64,000 bases of DNA from Hydractinia symbiolongicarpus (taxonomy: Eukaryota > Cnidaria > Hydrozoa > Anthoathecata > Hydractiniidae). The number at the start of each line of letters is the position of its first letter. Position 1 is the first letter of the stretch. This document shows positions 53,179 to 64,000 of the stretch, in pieces. The notes beneath the pieces are model-generated. The model was not told the origin of the DNA and did no database searches. It saw only the letters and a program-made list of their open reading frames with translations. The stretch covers positions 23,598,501 through 23,662,500 of the forward strand of contig NC_079886.1 of assembly GCF_029227915.1 (NCBI RefSeq). Reading direction: 5' to 3'. Position numbers and translations under genes: made by a program.

Positions 53179-56100
53179 TATCTCTGTGAAAGCTCAGACA
53201 TAAAAGTTTGCTAAAATAGATAAGCTCAATGAATATCGAACGAATTTTACGGCTTCAAGAATTTTAACTGCTCACATTACAAAACACCTTTCCCTTGAAG
53301 TTAACCAGCTGCTATGGTAATCTTAGTATTAGTGTCGCACACACACAAGTCGACACTATTTGTTAGGGTTCAAACGGATGCGAATTTAATGCCACAAACG
53401 ATAGGTTTTAATCCATTAACGCTAAATAAATTACAAAACTTTAGTTAAAAAAAATACAAAGGGAGCAAATAACAAAAGAAAGCAAACAAGAAAAAAATAG
53501 AAACATAGATATAGAAACATAAAAACAAAGCAAAATATCTTACTAAACCACTTTCACTAAACCACCACCAAACAACATCACACGCAAGCAATACACACAT
53601 ACTAAGTAAAAATACACACATGAATCCACTACATGCTAAAAATGTAAAACGCAACAAACTAATAATACAAAAAACAAAAGAACTTTACGTGTCACACAAT
53701 GGGCCGTTAACAGACATAAGAACAGAGGAACAAGACAGCAATAACGTACATTAAAATACTAACATGTAACATAAAGTTAATGACGTGTAACGTGTAACAT
53801 CATAGTCACAATCTTATGACTATGGTAACATTTAACATAAAACTTAAGGACACGATCTTAAGGGATGCTTAGACGCTGGCAATGCTGTGCCTCAGCAGCA
53901 GCAACACTTAGTACAAAATGGTTAATGGCGATGCTTACAAAAAGATGTAATAAAAAAAAGGAAAAAGTCCTTGTTTTAAACAACGTTGGAATAAAAATAA
54001 ACCAGTTGTAAAGTTCTCGGAACAGGTTAAAGAAAGTCGGAAAATACTTTTTAGCCGGCTAAAAACTTAGTAGGGTGATGAAAATTAGGCGAAATAATTC
54101 CCGATATTAGAGACCTCCAACAAAAGAATTTTAGTGTGAAAAATTATATTTAGTGTAAAACATGCCTTGTGTTACAAGAGTACTGTTACATTTATGGGAT
54201 TTTTTGTAAATGGCGGAAGTCGCAAAACAAAAGTGCTGACAGCTGGATAAGGGGAGGTTCGCTGCATAAAAAATCAAGGTAAAATAAAATACAAGCTAAT
54301 CTTGTATTTTATACGGGTTTGTATTAATATTTACCAAACTATAGCACCTTTTTTCTTTTTGGCTCTCTTGTGTTTTCACTGTAAGCCCAGAAAGCTAGCT
54401 AGAAAGTCAAGTGCTGACAGCTGAAAAGGTCTCTGTATTAAAAATTAGGCTGACTAATGCAAACCACTGTAGTATTCATTGTGAAACAAGACCAGGGCTA
54501 TACTTTTCCAAACTTAAAGATGTGTAACAAAAGTTTATCCAAGGCAACTCAAATTACTACGCCAAAAAAATTGTTTTGCCTGTATAGCTAGCTTACAACT
54601 TTGCCAGAAAGCTGGATGGCTTAAGAGTCCCCTTCTTAAAAAAACTGTAAGAACGAGCTGTCCTTCAACTGTTCACAAGATTAAAATACAGACTACAAGT
54701 TTGTGCTGTGTTAAGTTTAGTGGAGTATTTTGTAGAGAGGCTTGAAGCAGTACCGATTAGGCAGTGACATTCTAATAAGATAAAAGAAGTTCATCCCACT
54801 GAGTGAATTTATCTGCTATGCAGATTGGGTGTTATGGAACAACGAAAATTTGTTCCTCAGAAATTTGGCCTGAACCTGTCTGCTAATTCTTTCTTCAGAA
54901 AAATAGGAATGAATACAGCCTCCAGGTATGGATGATCATTGAAAATAATAGTGTATTTCAGCCCTAATAAATGATTGACATTTTGGCTTCTATACAATTC
55001 CGTAAATGCAATTTGATTTATGACCCATGTGAAAGTAATTGGTAGAAAAAAACCTGCTAAGGGGGTGGTGAGTGTGGAAGGGGGAGGGGGAGAGGTTGCT
55101 GGTCGGTTTTCTGAAGCACGATATATGTACGATATGACAACAACAGTTGATAGTTTGGTGTGTTACAAAAAATGATTCAGATTCGTCAAGGAATTTAACT
55201 TGTAATGTCGCGTCAGATTTTTTCATTTCATCATCCCACGATGCTGTCTGTGTTTGAGCATCGGCCACTACAATGGATGTCTGCGTAGATATACTCTCAC
55301 GTAAATTATCTTACCCGCGTCTGGTCTCAGTATTGGCACAAAAAATAAAGCAGCTTTAAAATAATCTACTTTAATTTATGTAGAGACAGACATTCTGTTT
55401 GTGTGGACAGGGACATAAAATTCTCTGAAAGTGAGTTGCATGCTTTGAAATTAAATATTCATAAATTGCTACATTTTTTTATAAAGGGGGTAAAATATTA
55501 AAAAAAAAAAATTTAATCTGGTAGTATTGTTCAGAGTAAAACAATCATTTTCTATTTACAAGGTTTTGATTTGCCGAGAACGCAACGCTTACGTCACAAG
55601 AAAAGTATTATTATAGCCTCCTTTTCATGTAGAATGGCTTTGGTATAAATTTGCTTTTGACAATGTGCGATATGAAAAATTTGTAAACATAAAGGAAATG
55701 TTATTCGAGTTGTAAAACTTTAGAAATATAATCACATATTTTCGCAAAAAAAAGAAAAGTGCAATTCAGTTCAGGCTACTTTTTTATTATTATATTTTTA
55801 CTGGACAGTATCTTTAACAGACAAAATCTGATAAGTTTTACAAATCTCTTTTTTCACTGGCCCCTAAGTCATGACTTGATAATTATGACCAATAGTATAG
55901 ATTATTAAAATAAACCACATGCATGCATGTTTTTTCAGAACAGGCAATGTTAGAAGGAAAACTAACAATTGAGGATGATTTAAAGTATTGATTTATATTT
56001 TATGTTGTTCGCCTCACTATTTCCGAGGATATAACCTGTCAACTGTGTCCAGTATGTACCACACTGTGGTAAAAGCACCGTTATCACCTACGGAAACCTA

Positions 56101-57200
56101 CTAGACAACAGCTTTACGTGGAGATTAAACCCGCAACCTCTTGTGCATGATTCAAGCGCTTTACTGACTGAGTTCCAATCCCCACCTAACAAGTTCTCAG
56201 ATGAGTTAATCTTAAAATGTTCTTGACATAACAAAAAAGCATTTCTTTGGCCATATGTATTATAAAACAGAAATTTAATCTGCATTTTTTATAAAAAAAA
56301 ACACTATGGTTTCAATGGCTTGATTTTAAATTAAGCAACAAATATATATAACATTAAAAACCATAATTTTACTAATGTTATTTATATTTATGAAAAACTT
56401 CTCTATTAAAATTTCTACCATTTTGCAAAGAAACAAGGTGATGACATCATAATTATGTTTTCTGCTTTAGCTCTCACTCTTAGCAATCAGATTTGCGTGA
56501 AATATCTTATTATTCTCTTACGACTGGGTTGACCAGTCACACACTCACCGTATTATTATATAGTGCAAATCAGGCAAAAAAAATTCTAGTGTTGTAATAA
56601 AAGTGCAAAAAAATACAGTTGTGATGTTTTTTCAACCTAATTTTCAGACGAATTACAGACATTTCTAACAAGGTCATAAAATTTATTGAAAATTATACAA
56701 ACATTTATTTATAAACATAGATAATACAAAGTGGAAATTAAACAATTTTTTGCGCAGATACTGAGATTGAACAACAAAAATTATATTATTTTCAAATCTG
56801 CTTATCCTAAAAATAATGCAATGCAATTTACGTTTGAAATGCTCCAACCAATTTGACATTTTAGCAAGGTCAATCAAATCTCAATTATTTTATAAATTTA
56901 TCAAAGTCATAAAATAATATATTACATAGATGAAGTAATTAACGAAAGGCTTGTTTACAATATATACCTGTAGTTCTGTATTGCTTTCTGAGCACCCAAG
57001 AGAAAATGATGGCAAATTAACTTTTTGGTTTGTCTTTGGTTTAAGCTATAGCATCACTGTGAACAAACTATAGTTAATGTCTCATCTAGGTGCAATTTAA
57101 AACATGTTTTTTCCCTTGTCTTTTGCATTAAAATTTGGTATGAAAACGCACAATATAATTATTTTTTTCCTTTTAACTAGTGACTGATTAGAGTAATTGG
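53179..57200. other. Gene-poor stretch upstream of the Rab gene
   Basis: The 53440-53700 part is A- and C-rich low-complexity sequence on the plus strand. A minus-strand frame at 54990-55268 begins MADAQTQTASWDDEMKKS and extends upstream with a ST-Q-T-rich segment to about 55310. It could be a small exon or repeat-protein linker, but I cannot place it. The remainder shows no supported feature. The final part should contain the promoter of the Rab gene. Confidence 0.4.
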
Positions 57201-57327
57201 GTGAGTCATTATTTTACTGCAAGATTAGTTACAAGTTTCTCATATGTGGTAGTCTTATTTGTATGTGTTTTGAAATAACATGGCAGACATTGTATGTTAT
57301 CAAAAACTGTAGTATTTTTTACTTTAG
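57201..57327 (+). other. Putative 5' UTR intron of the Rab gene
   Basis: A strong donor GTGAGT begins at 57201, and a T-rich acceptor TTTTTTACTTTAG ends at 57327, 11 bases before the start codon. Removing this 127-bp intron leaves the coding sequence in one exon. This is inferred from splice consensus only. Confidence 0.5.
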
Positions 57328-57338
57328 TTAACAATGAA

Positions 57339-57950
57339 ATGGCAGCTGATTTTGTATTTAAAATAATTATTGTTGGTGAACCTGGGGTTGGAAAATCATG
57401 TTTATTACGAAGATTTGCAGACCAATCGTTTACTGAGAACTACATAAATACTATTGGTGTAGACTTTAAAGTGAGAACTGTTGATATACAAGGAAAGACT
57501 GTAAAATTAAACATCTGGGACAGTGCTGGCCAAGAAAGGTTTCGAACTATAGTCAATACCTATTACCGAGGTGCTCATGGCATATGTGTTGTTTATGATA
57601 TAACCGATGTAGACTCTTTCGAAAAACTGGATAGCTGGTTAAAAGACGTGTCTGAGCTTGCTGAACCGGATGCTAAAAAACTCATTGTAGGTACAAAATT
57701 GGATTTAGAAACAAAGAGAAAAGTAAAAGTGGAACATGTAAAAGCATACGCTGATCTACGAAACGTACAAAATATTGAAACCAGTTCTAAGAGTGGAAGA
57801 AATGTTGAAGCAGCATTTTTTAAAATGGCTGAAATGCTTTTGGCAGAACTAGGAGATATAGGATTAGTAACTGATTCAGATGTTGTTAAACTAGGAGGTA
57901 ACACAACAAGCCTTGACCGTGAACAACGTAAGAAGAAGAAATGTTGCTGA
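57339..57950 (+). CDS. Rab-type small GTPase, divergent
   Basis: The protein is 203 aa from the ATG at 57339. An upstream in-frame TTG extension is rejected because it lies before the likely acceptor. The P-loop GEPGVGKS is at residues 13-20, switch I threonine T38 is in NTIGVDF, the G3 motif is WDSAGQERF (60-68), and the RabF-type YYRGA is at 75-79. The G4 motif is TKLD (119-122) instead of NKxD, and G5 is ETSSK (147-151) instead of ETSAK. The C-terminus has a basic stretch and ends in CC, the usual double-geranylgeranyl site. The core resembles the Rab1/8/35 group, but the changes in G3, G4 and G5 and the short hypervariable tail make the subfamily uncertain. It should act in vesicle traffic on a membrane. 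It has an uninterrupted frame; a retrocopy origin is possible. Confidence 0.92.
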   Translation: MAADFVFKIIIVGEPGVGKSCLLRRFADQSFTENYINTIGVDFKVRTVDIQGKTVKLNIWDSAGQERFRTIVNTYYRGAHGICVVYDITDVDSFEKLDSWLKDVSELAEPDAKKLIVGTKLDLETKRKVKVEHVKAYADLRNVQNIETSSKSGRNVEAAFFKMAEMLLAELGDIGLVTDSDVVKLGGNTTSLDREQRKKKKCC

Positions 57951-58923
57951 GTTGAAGAAAAACAATATCTTAAAAAAGGTGCTTTTCAAAGGAATAGGAT
58001 GTGCTACTCAAGAGGGAGGGATTTTTTTTGAAAATCATTTTTTCGTAAGGTTAACCTTTCGTAAACTGAATGTTAACAGGCTGTAATTTTTTTTTACTTT
58101 TAGTAATCTTAGTAATAAAATTTCCCACAGAATAAATTTTCTGAAAGCACCTCAGAATTTGGTAATTCGCGAAAGTTTTCCCCCTATAAAATATTTGTTT
58201 TTTAAATAAAATATAGTAATTTAGTATTTCGTACAAAATTTTGTTATAGAATCTTATTTAATTATGTGGAAAATTATTATTTTTATATGTATAGCATATA
58301 TATGTACAGAAATTTAACTTTCTGGGGTATGTATTGCTGAAAATATGAAGTCGAAATATGTCGGTAGATGAAACGGGGTGACTTTACTGTAATGTTCCTA
58401 TTCACCTTTATATTTTCAAGTTTCCATAAGTATTTGAAAATTTAAAACAAACTCGAGTTTTCTGAAAATGTAATAAATGAGAATGTTCCAGATTCAAAAT
58501 GCACGTTTTTTAGCCTGGAACATTTTCTATCGTGTTTAAACAGCACTGAAGGATTTCTTCATGAGAATACAAAATAAATTCAATCAGCCTAATAATTTCA
58601 TTTGTTTTAGTTTTCTCTGTAATGAAAGAAAATAGCAAACTCGTCCCCAGGAGTTTTTGGCTTTATGACATTTACGTGGCGGCGTAGAATGCTGACAAGT
58701 AAGCGTTAGCAATTTTGAGATCAGTGAACAAACCCTTAGGACGAGTGTGAAGCAAATAGGGCCGAATTATTTAATTTCGCACTAACTGTAAAATCAACAA
58801 GGCAAATTCTTTAAATATATATTTTTGTTTTATATATATATTTCTTTTCTTCAGATTTTTTTTCGATTAATTTTCATTTAACTGGGCTGAATATACGGGT
58901 TTCCACTAAACAAGTTTTGTACT
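57951..58923. other. 3' flank of the Rab gene and AT-rich sequence
   Basis: Candidate polyadenylation hexamers (AATAAA) lie near 58112 and 58205. No other gene is evident. Confidence 0.45.
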
Positions 58924-59040
58924 TATCATCATCATCATCATCGTCATCATCATTCTCGGCTTAACGTCCGTTTTCCATGCTAGCACGGGTTGGACGGGGT
59001 ATATTAATGGCCCTCTTCCAATCTGATCTAGACTTAATCT
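58924..59040 (+). repeat. SINE-like conserved domain with CAT-repeat start
   Basis: A run of ATC/CAT trinucleotides (58924-58952) leads into TTAACGTCCGTTTTCCATGC and then ACGGGTTGGACGGG, with CTCTTCCAATCTGATCTAGA further on. This text closely resembles a conserved SINE central domain known from molluscs and other invertebrates (TTTAACGTCCGTTTTCCATGC, GGTTGGACGG). A tRNA-like head was not identified, so it may be a partial copy. The resemblance is from memory. Confidence 0.6.
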
Positions 59041-60627
59041 TACAAAATTTATTATAGGTACAGATACAATTCAAAACGAAGCGAAACCTAAATTTTCAAT
59101 TTAAGCAATCTGTGAACTAGCGACAACCTTCCACATAATTAGTGAGACAAATCTCCACCTCCCCTGTTTTCAATGTTGCTGTTGGTTTTTGGTTAGCTGA
59201 CCAACAATATTGACTAAAGGAGGGAGGAGGGACTTTTGTATAACTTAATTTTGTAGAGAAAAAAATGGTTGTCTCACTTTTGTGGAGGGTTGTAGCTTGG
59301 AAACCAACCTTGTAACCGTGTTTTGTTACTACAAACTTGTAAATTCATAAGATATTTCTAAGCAGCGTTTCACTTAAAATAACAAAAAAATAAATAGCGA
59401 CATTTATACAATAAAAATATACATAGTTATAGTATCGTATTGTAAAAAATCCAGTGATCTTTTAATTTATATAATAATTTATAAAATAAAGCCCGCGGTG
59501 TGGTATGTTCTCATTGTCGTCAATTCTATAAAATACTGCTCAAAAATGGCTGACAGAGAGTTATATTTCGGAGTTACATCCTTAATAGAATTAATTTTCA
59601 CGTGACTAAAATTCTGTGATTTCGCGTAATCGGCGGTTCATCGTTAAAATTAGTTCACGCATCAATTTTAAGGTTCTTTTTATTGACCATATTGCGAAAC
59701 TACTTGCATATTTCATGCAACTGACCATTCGCTAAAATCAACCCGTAAAAATTGTATTCAAGGGTTGTAAAATTTGAATCAACAAAAAAGGAATACTAGC
59801 TTTCATCTCTTGATCCATCAAAATGGCGGCCTGCTATTTAGTCGATAACTGTTGAACTATGAAATCTCCTGATATGCGAAATTCTAAACCCTTTCTTTAA
59901 AAAAGAAAGCTAGAAAAATCACTAAATGTGGCAAAATATTTAATTTTTGGACACAATTTCACTAAAAGTGGTTTTATTTGGCAAAAAAGCAGTGATTAAA
60001 TTCAGCGAACTTTTTTACCCACTTCGTCAATTTTGGGTCCAAATTGGTTCGAAAAAATGGGAACCCTATTAACGTATTGGAATCCCTTAGATTATTGTTT
60101 AAAAAATATTCTGTTTTTTTTAATAAATAACACGTTTTTACACACACTGTTAAAAAATTGTGCAAGCGTGCTGTTGTTCCAGCTTAATCAGCCAACCTGG
60201 GGGCTTGTAGCATTTTCGAAGTGTGGATGAAACGCGCACATACGGCCAATCATTGCACCGGGAAATATATCAAATCAAGGAGGTTTAACCTCCTTGATCA
60301 AATATATCAATAAACATTACAGACCCTGTGATCGAGGTTTCAGCAGTTAATTGCTTATAAAGCCAAGTACACTTTTCACTCTCTTTATTGTCCAACGAAA
60401 CAGTTTTTAAACAAAGGCACAAAATAATTTGAGTGAATCCAGTCCTTTAAATTGAAAGTCCTGTTTTTGAATTGCTTTGAGTTCTAAGAGTTCTAAGAGT
60501 TTGAAAATCAAATTTTGTGGCATGAATAAAACGCCGCACGTTAAATTAACACCTGACGTGGAGACGAAATAAGCATACCAGAGAAAACGTTTCTTAGTAT
60601 GAGAGTGTTTTTATTACATACAAGTTA
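59041..60627. other. Non-coding stretch with one short palindrome
   Basis: No gene supported. The frames at 59974-60165 and 60033-60230 overlap on opposite strands and carry no motif. A direct repeat GAGTTCTAAGAGTTCTAAGAG lies near 60479-60499. Confidence 0.45.
60275..60297. repeat. Perfect 11-bp palindrome
   Basis: TCAAGGAGGTT (60275-60285), a single T, and the exact reverse complement at 60287-60297. It lies within slightly longer imperfect arms of ATATATCAAA type. Confidence 0.85.
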
Positions 60628-60929
60628 CAGTAGACCCCCGGTGTAACTCGAACACCGGATAACTCGAACTTTTAATATCTCGAACTATTTTGTCCACTCC
60701 CTTGAGCATCCTCTATTACTTTCTTATAAAATCACTTTTTAACTTAAACCTCGATTAACTCGAACATTCGCTATCTTGAACCATTTTCGAGTCCATCTTC
60801 AGACAATTCCTTCGGATAACTCGAACTTTAAAGGAAAGAGGAAAAACAATTTGATTGATAAAAATTAAATTTCTTTAATTCTAATTAATTTATTTTCAAA
60901 ATAGATATAAACTTCACTTGTCCGAATAT

Positions 60930-61190
60930 GTGTAGTGTGCAGGGAACTTGCAAACCTTCCCTATCGCCAAGATTACATCTTTTCCAATAATCTTTACATG
61001 ACATTTTGAATATGGGTCACTGCAAGAAATAAAACACGTTCTTTGCAAATGTTCCGGTTTTGCCTTTTTTTAGATGTCCCACAGCATTTTGATCCTTTAT
61101 AATAGCTACAGCAAACTTGTCCACAGGATTATCTGGTTCCATGGATACTTTCAACAGTTCGTCTAGTTGTGGCGTCCAAAAATTTTTGTA
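60930..61190 (-). pseudogene. HIRAN-like domain relic inside the Tigger element
   Basis: Minus-strand text reads LDELLKVSMEPDNPVDKFAV, AIIKDQNAVGHL, KTGTFAKNVFYFL and, after a frame change, NLGDREGLQVPCTLHIFG. The E-P-D-N-P-x-D-x-x-A-V-A ... V-G-H-L signature matches the better preserved frame at 35660-36019 in type, although the rest differs. It is a second member of the same broad family, opposite in strand to the surrounding transposase. Confidence 0.6.
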
Positions 61191-61590
61191 AATTTAATGT
61201 CTCTTTTTAAATGTTTAGAGATCCGTACTTGTAATCAAGGTAATTGGTTGCTCATCTTGTATGCAAACTGTTTCAGTTGTCACCGCCTCAGTCATACTGC
61301 AGAATGGCTTTCCTTAGTAAACGCACATTGATACGACTAAAAATATTTGAATAAGAAAGGTGTAACTTCTAAAGAAATAAAAACGTTCGTAAAAAGGTTT
61401 GAAATATCATTACCGAATGTTTCTAATTTGTTTAGAACTTGTGCCTTGTTATAATCTAAGCTGCAGAATTTTCATACAAGTAATTTTCATCGTGGCAACA
61501 ATTGCCAGTAAACGTAAACTTACCATAAAATCCATTAAAAATAAATATCAAGCATTAAAGGAAGTAAAAGAAGGCTAATCAAAATTACAA

Positions 61591-62302
61591 GTTGCCTATG
61601 TTTTATCGTGCTCAGCCAGATAAATCTCTAAACCTCAAGAATGAAAGATGCGCTAGTGGTAGGTACAGTGAGCTTCGACTTACAGGATTAGCAGCGCTAA
61701 TGCAGCGGGGGAAAGTTGCCAATGTTTGTCATTGGAAAGTCAAAATCCCCAAAATGTTTTAGGACAGCATATTGTTTGAAGTATGGATCTGTGAAATAGA
61801 TCGACTTTTCACTGCAGAAGGAAAAAAATTGCTCTAGTGGTTGATAATAGTCCGGCCCATCCATCAATTGATGACCTTGTATGTGTTGATTTAATTTTCC
61901 TGTCATCAAACACGACCTCAAAGCTGCAGCCAATGGATCAGGGCGTCATACGATCTCTTAATTGATCAATTAATTGATGGCATAGAGAAGAACAAACCAC
62001 TTCCTGAGTTTTCTATACTGGATGCAACGTGATTTCTTGACGTAACATGGGTAAAAGGTAAAAAAGAAACGGTTATTAAACTGCTTCGCAAAAGCTGATA
62101 TTTCAAAAGAAAAGCAAGCCAAATCTTTGTTAGAGGCTGATGATTCTTTCAAAGATCTACAGGAACAGTGTTGGATAAGTTAGTTGTTCATATGCCTGAG
62201 TTTTTTCCCGAAGGAGTCATTACTGCTGACATTGTATCTGCTGATGACTCTGTCATAAACACGGAACCAGTTATGACCGATGACGAAACCTTGTGGAGAT
62301 AA
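61591..62302 (+). pseudogene. Tigger/pogo transposase relic (DDE_1)
   Basis: Read in several frames, the plus strand gives LFYRAQPDKSL-type text near 61595, LPMFVIGKSKSPKCFR near 61715, VDNSPAHPSIDDL near 61840, and FLSSNTTSKLQPMDQGVIRS near 61895. It ends with MPEFFPEGVITADIVSADDS near 62200. These are the successive blocks of the DDE_1 transposase of Tigger/pogo and jerky-like elements. The aspartate in VDN and the QPMDQG block are parts of the catalytic region. Frame changes and stops near 61700, 61800 and 61960-62170 make it inactive. The N-terminal CENP-B-type helix-turn-helix is missing. Confidence 0.88.
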
Positions 62303-62379
62303 TGATTTTCCATTCTCCATATGCCCCGCTTTTGGCACACAATAGCCTAGACTCTAAACAACAGTGTAGCATGGAGCGT
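62303..62379. other. Short spacer
   Basis: Flank between the transposase relic and the minisatellite, with no right terminal repeat of the Tigger element visible. Confidence 0.4.
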
Positions 62380-62740
62380 ACTTTCCTTGTAGTAGAATGT
62401 ATTAAAGCGTAATTTTTCGTAGCGATGTGTAGCAGTATGTTATTTTCTGTAGCAGGCCGTAGTAAGGCGTATTTCTCTGTAGTAGCCTGTAGTGGAGCGT
62501 ATTTCTCTGTAGTAGCCTGTAGTAGAGCTATTTCTCTGTAGTAGCGTGTAGTGGAGCGTACTTCTCTGTAGTAGCTTGTAGTAGAGCGTATTTCTCTGTA
62601 TAGAGTGTAGTAGGCTGTAGTGGCCTATAGTGGAGTGTAGTTGGCTGTAGTAGAGCATAGTAGATTGTACTTTTTAGTAGTGGGGCGTATTTCTCTGTAT
62701 AAAAGCAAAGTAGGGATGCCTTTCTTCGTAGTAGAGTGTG
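62380..62740. repeat. Degenerate minisatellite with GTAGTAGCGTGTAGTGGAGCG-type units
   Basis: About ten units of roughly 32-37 bp alternate GTAGT(A/G)G blocks with GCGTATTTCTCT. Examples start near 62408, 62444, 62481, 62517, 62552 and 62587. Later units lose the TTTCTCT part. The long minus-strand frame across it (LLYYSLLHS-like) is a product of the repeat and not a gene. Confidence 0.88.
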
Positions 62741-64000
62741 GTACGGCGTCTTTTTCTATTGGTGTGCAAGATAATTGCCCACTTTTAGAATGGGAGTAAA
62801 AAGCTAATTAAAATTCATCGCTATACCAACTCTATTCACACATCGTCAGTTTGTTTCAGCCTTACAGCATACATCACAAGCAATGTCTTTCTTTAGGACC
62901 ATATGTGAACCTGAGTGGTCACTATTACGCTAGTATTAATGCACAAATCGTCAATTCTTTACAAGTTATTTCTGCGCAAATTGAGTTTCCCCATGATTTT
63001 TGAATGTCGTTAACTGTTACACAAAAAGTCAAAATTTCGGTACTTTTAAGCAGGAACTTGAAAGATTGCTCGTAATGTCATCCATACTTCATAATTTTCC
63101 ACTAAAGTCACCAGAAGTCTGAAAATTGCTCAACAGTTTTTAAAATTTGCAGAAATAATACCAGACTTCATAGAAAAAGTATATAGAGGCTTTCAAACGT
63201 GGCTTGAAAACCATAACGCGATAATGGTGATCCTACACTATACGACACGAAACTATTTGTAAGTGTAAATTTATCCTTTCTACTTAGCGTCTAGCACGAG
63301 AATGGGATTGATATCTTAGGCTATTGTGTAGTTAAGTCGCTGTTGTGCTAGCACGGTTTTCGTAGCTTAAATGGAAGTAATAAATAAATGCACTAGGGTT
63401 TCATTCACGGAACCCTCGTTGATAGCAGTACCAATAGGAACTGAAAAGACTTTCTTGGGCAAAAAATTTCAATAATGATTAACAAAAGTTAAACTTGTCC
63501 GAAGAAATAAAAATCAGTGATAAAATAAGTGATGATAAGTCGTGCTCTAGGGCCTACAAAAAAATTCTATATATTGAAACAAGAAGGTGATTAATTAATG
63601 AATTATCTGTAAAGCTACAATCCTCTTTATAAATTATTGGACAAACGAGTTTTAAAGCCTATTTAACCCTCTTCCCCTCTCTAACCAATGTTAATTTTGT
63701 GTTGACTAACCGCAACAAAAAAAGCGATTCACTCTAAAACAAGTCTCCAACCAATACTTAAAACCGAGAGGAGTGCCTCTTTAATAGATTTTTTAAACAG
63801 GATTGTATCTACGACGCCGCTTTTAAGGATCATTTTTACAGCGGAGGTGTTTAAGTTACAAATGCACCAATCAGTTTTTAATGTTTGTTTTATTAACCAA
63901 TCAAGTTAACGTACATCAACACGGAGAACATACATGTCTTCATTCATAAATAATACATTATTCTTTGCAATATATATATACATGCATATGTACAATATAA
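62741..64000. other. Right end of the window, no supported gene
   Basis: AT-rich sequence without an open frame of note or a repeat copy that recurs in this window. A TA/CATG-rich run closes the window at about 63968-64000. Confidence 0.5.

Larger units (their letters stand above)
60628..62302 (+). mobile_element. Tigger/pogo DNA transposon, decayed
   Basis: The left terminus starts CAGTAGACCCCCGGTGTAAC at 60628, directly after a TA dinucleotide, the target site of this superfamily. TAACTCGAAC and variants recur at about 60643, 60659, 60757 and 60817. A pogo-type transposase relic lies at 61591-62302 in the same orientation. The right terminus was not found. A HIRAN-like relic on the other strand sits between the left end and the transposase, replacing the DNA-binding part. 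Confidence 0.82.

Noticed and set aside
60033-60230. 65-codon plus-strand frame overlapping a 63-codon minus-strand frame
   Set aside because: Both are short, overlapping on opposite strands, and without motif or splice context.
62440-62658. 72-codon minus-strand repetitive protein (Y, L, S, R)
   Set aside because: It is a translation of the minisatellite and varies with the array; no gene signals.
1-64000. CRISPR arrays, bacterial operons, riboswitches, rRNA and tRNA genes
   Set aside because: The window is eukaryotic, and no array of regular short repeats with spacers or cloverleaf-like gene was seen. The tRNA-like complement at 26184-26195 is a retrotransposon primer site.

Overview
This is an AT-rich eukaryotic (metazoan) window with few host exons and many transposon relics. 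GT-AG introns, a Rab GTPase and the mix of element types (piggyBac, PIF/Harbinger, copia, CR1/L2-like LINE, Tigger/pogo, hAT and palindromic MITEs, a Polinton, and THAP, SWIM and HIRAN-like relics) suggest an aquatic invertebrate, most likely a cnidarian such as a hydrozoan. That assignment is inference; no rRNA or mitochondrial sequence is present to test it.

Host genes. Three loci look real. (1) The 3' part of a multi-exon minus-strand gene lies at 11795-16393; its five exons join in consistent phases, and I do not recognise the protein. (2) A minus-strand coiled-coil gene spans 21319-33542, with three coding exons, a 5' UTR intron and one intron of about 10.5 kb. It encodes 542 aa and resembles the TBK1-adaptor family (AZI2/TBKBP1/TANK) in two short regions. 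(3) A Rab-type small GTPase with an uninterrupted reading frame lies at 57339-57950 on the plus strand.

Mobile DNA. 1-3.6 kb holds a piggyBac-derived element with TTAA ends, a PIF/Harbinger transposase relic and scraps of copia and gypsy polyproteins. The long intron of gene 2 carries a complete 5.1 kb copia element in antisense orientation (25968-31056) with nearly identical LTRs, a 5-bp target duplication and an initiator-tRNA-Met primer site, but several disabling lesions. The same intron holds two inverted copies of one MITE-like repeat, one of them nested inside another element.

The largest block, 37.6-47.5 kb, is clearly richer in GC than its surroundings. It is a decayed Polinton/Maverick (adintovirus-like) provirus. 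On the plus strand it keeps an unassigned conserved gene, a coiled-coil gene and a retroviral-type integrase. Convergent to these on the minus strand are two tandem BRO-N/MSV199-like genes (one with a nuclease-like C-terminus), a packaging ATPase, two zinc-ribbon-like genes, small membrane or unknown genes and a protein-primed DNA polymerase B. Major capsid protein and protease genes are not seen. Frameshifts affect nearly every long gene.

The right third holds a LINE 3' end, a degraded coding relic, a THAP relic, a SWIM/YqaJ-associated relic, the Rab gene, a SINE-like conserved domain, a Tigger element with a HIRAN-like relic inside it, and a minisatellite. The remaining sequence is AT-rich, with no gene I can support.
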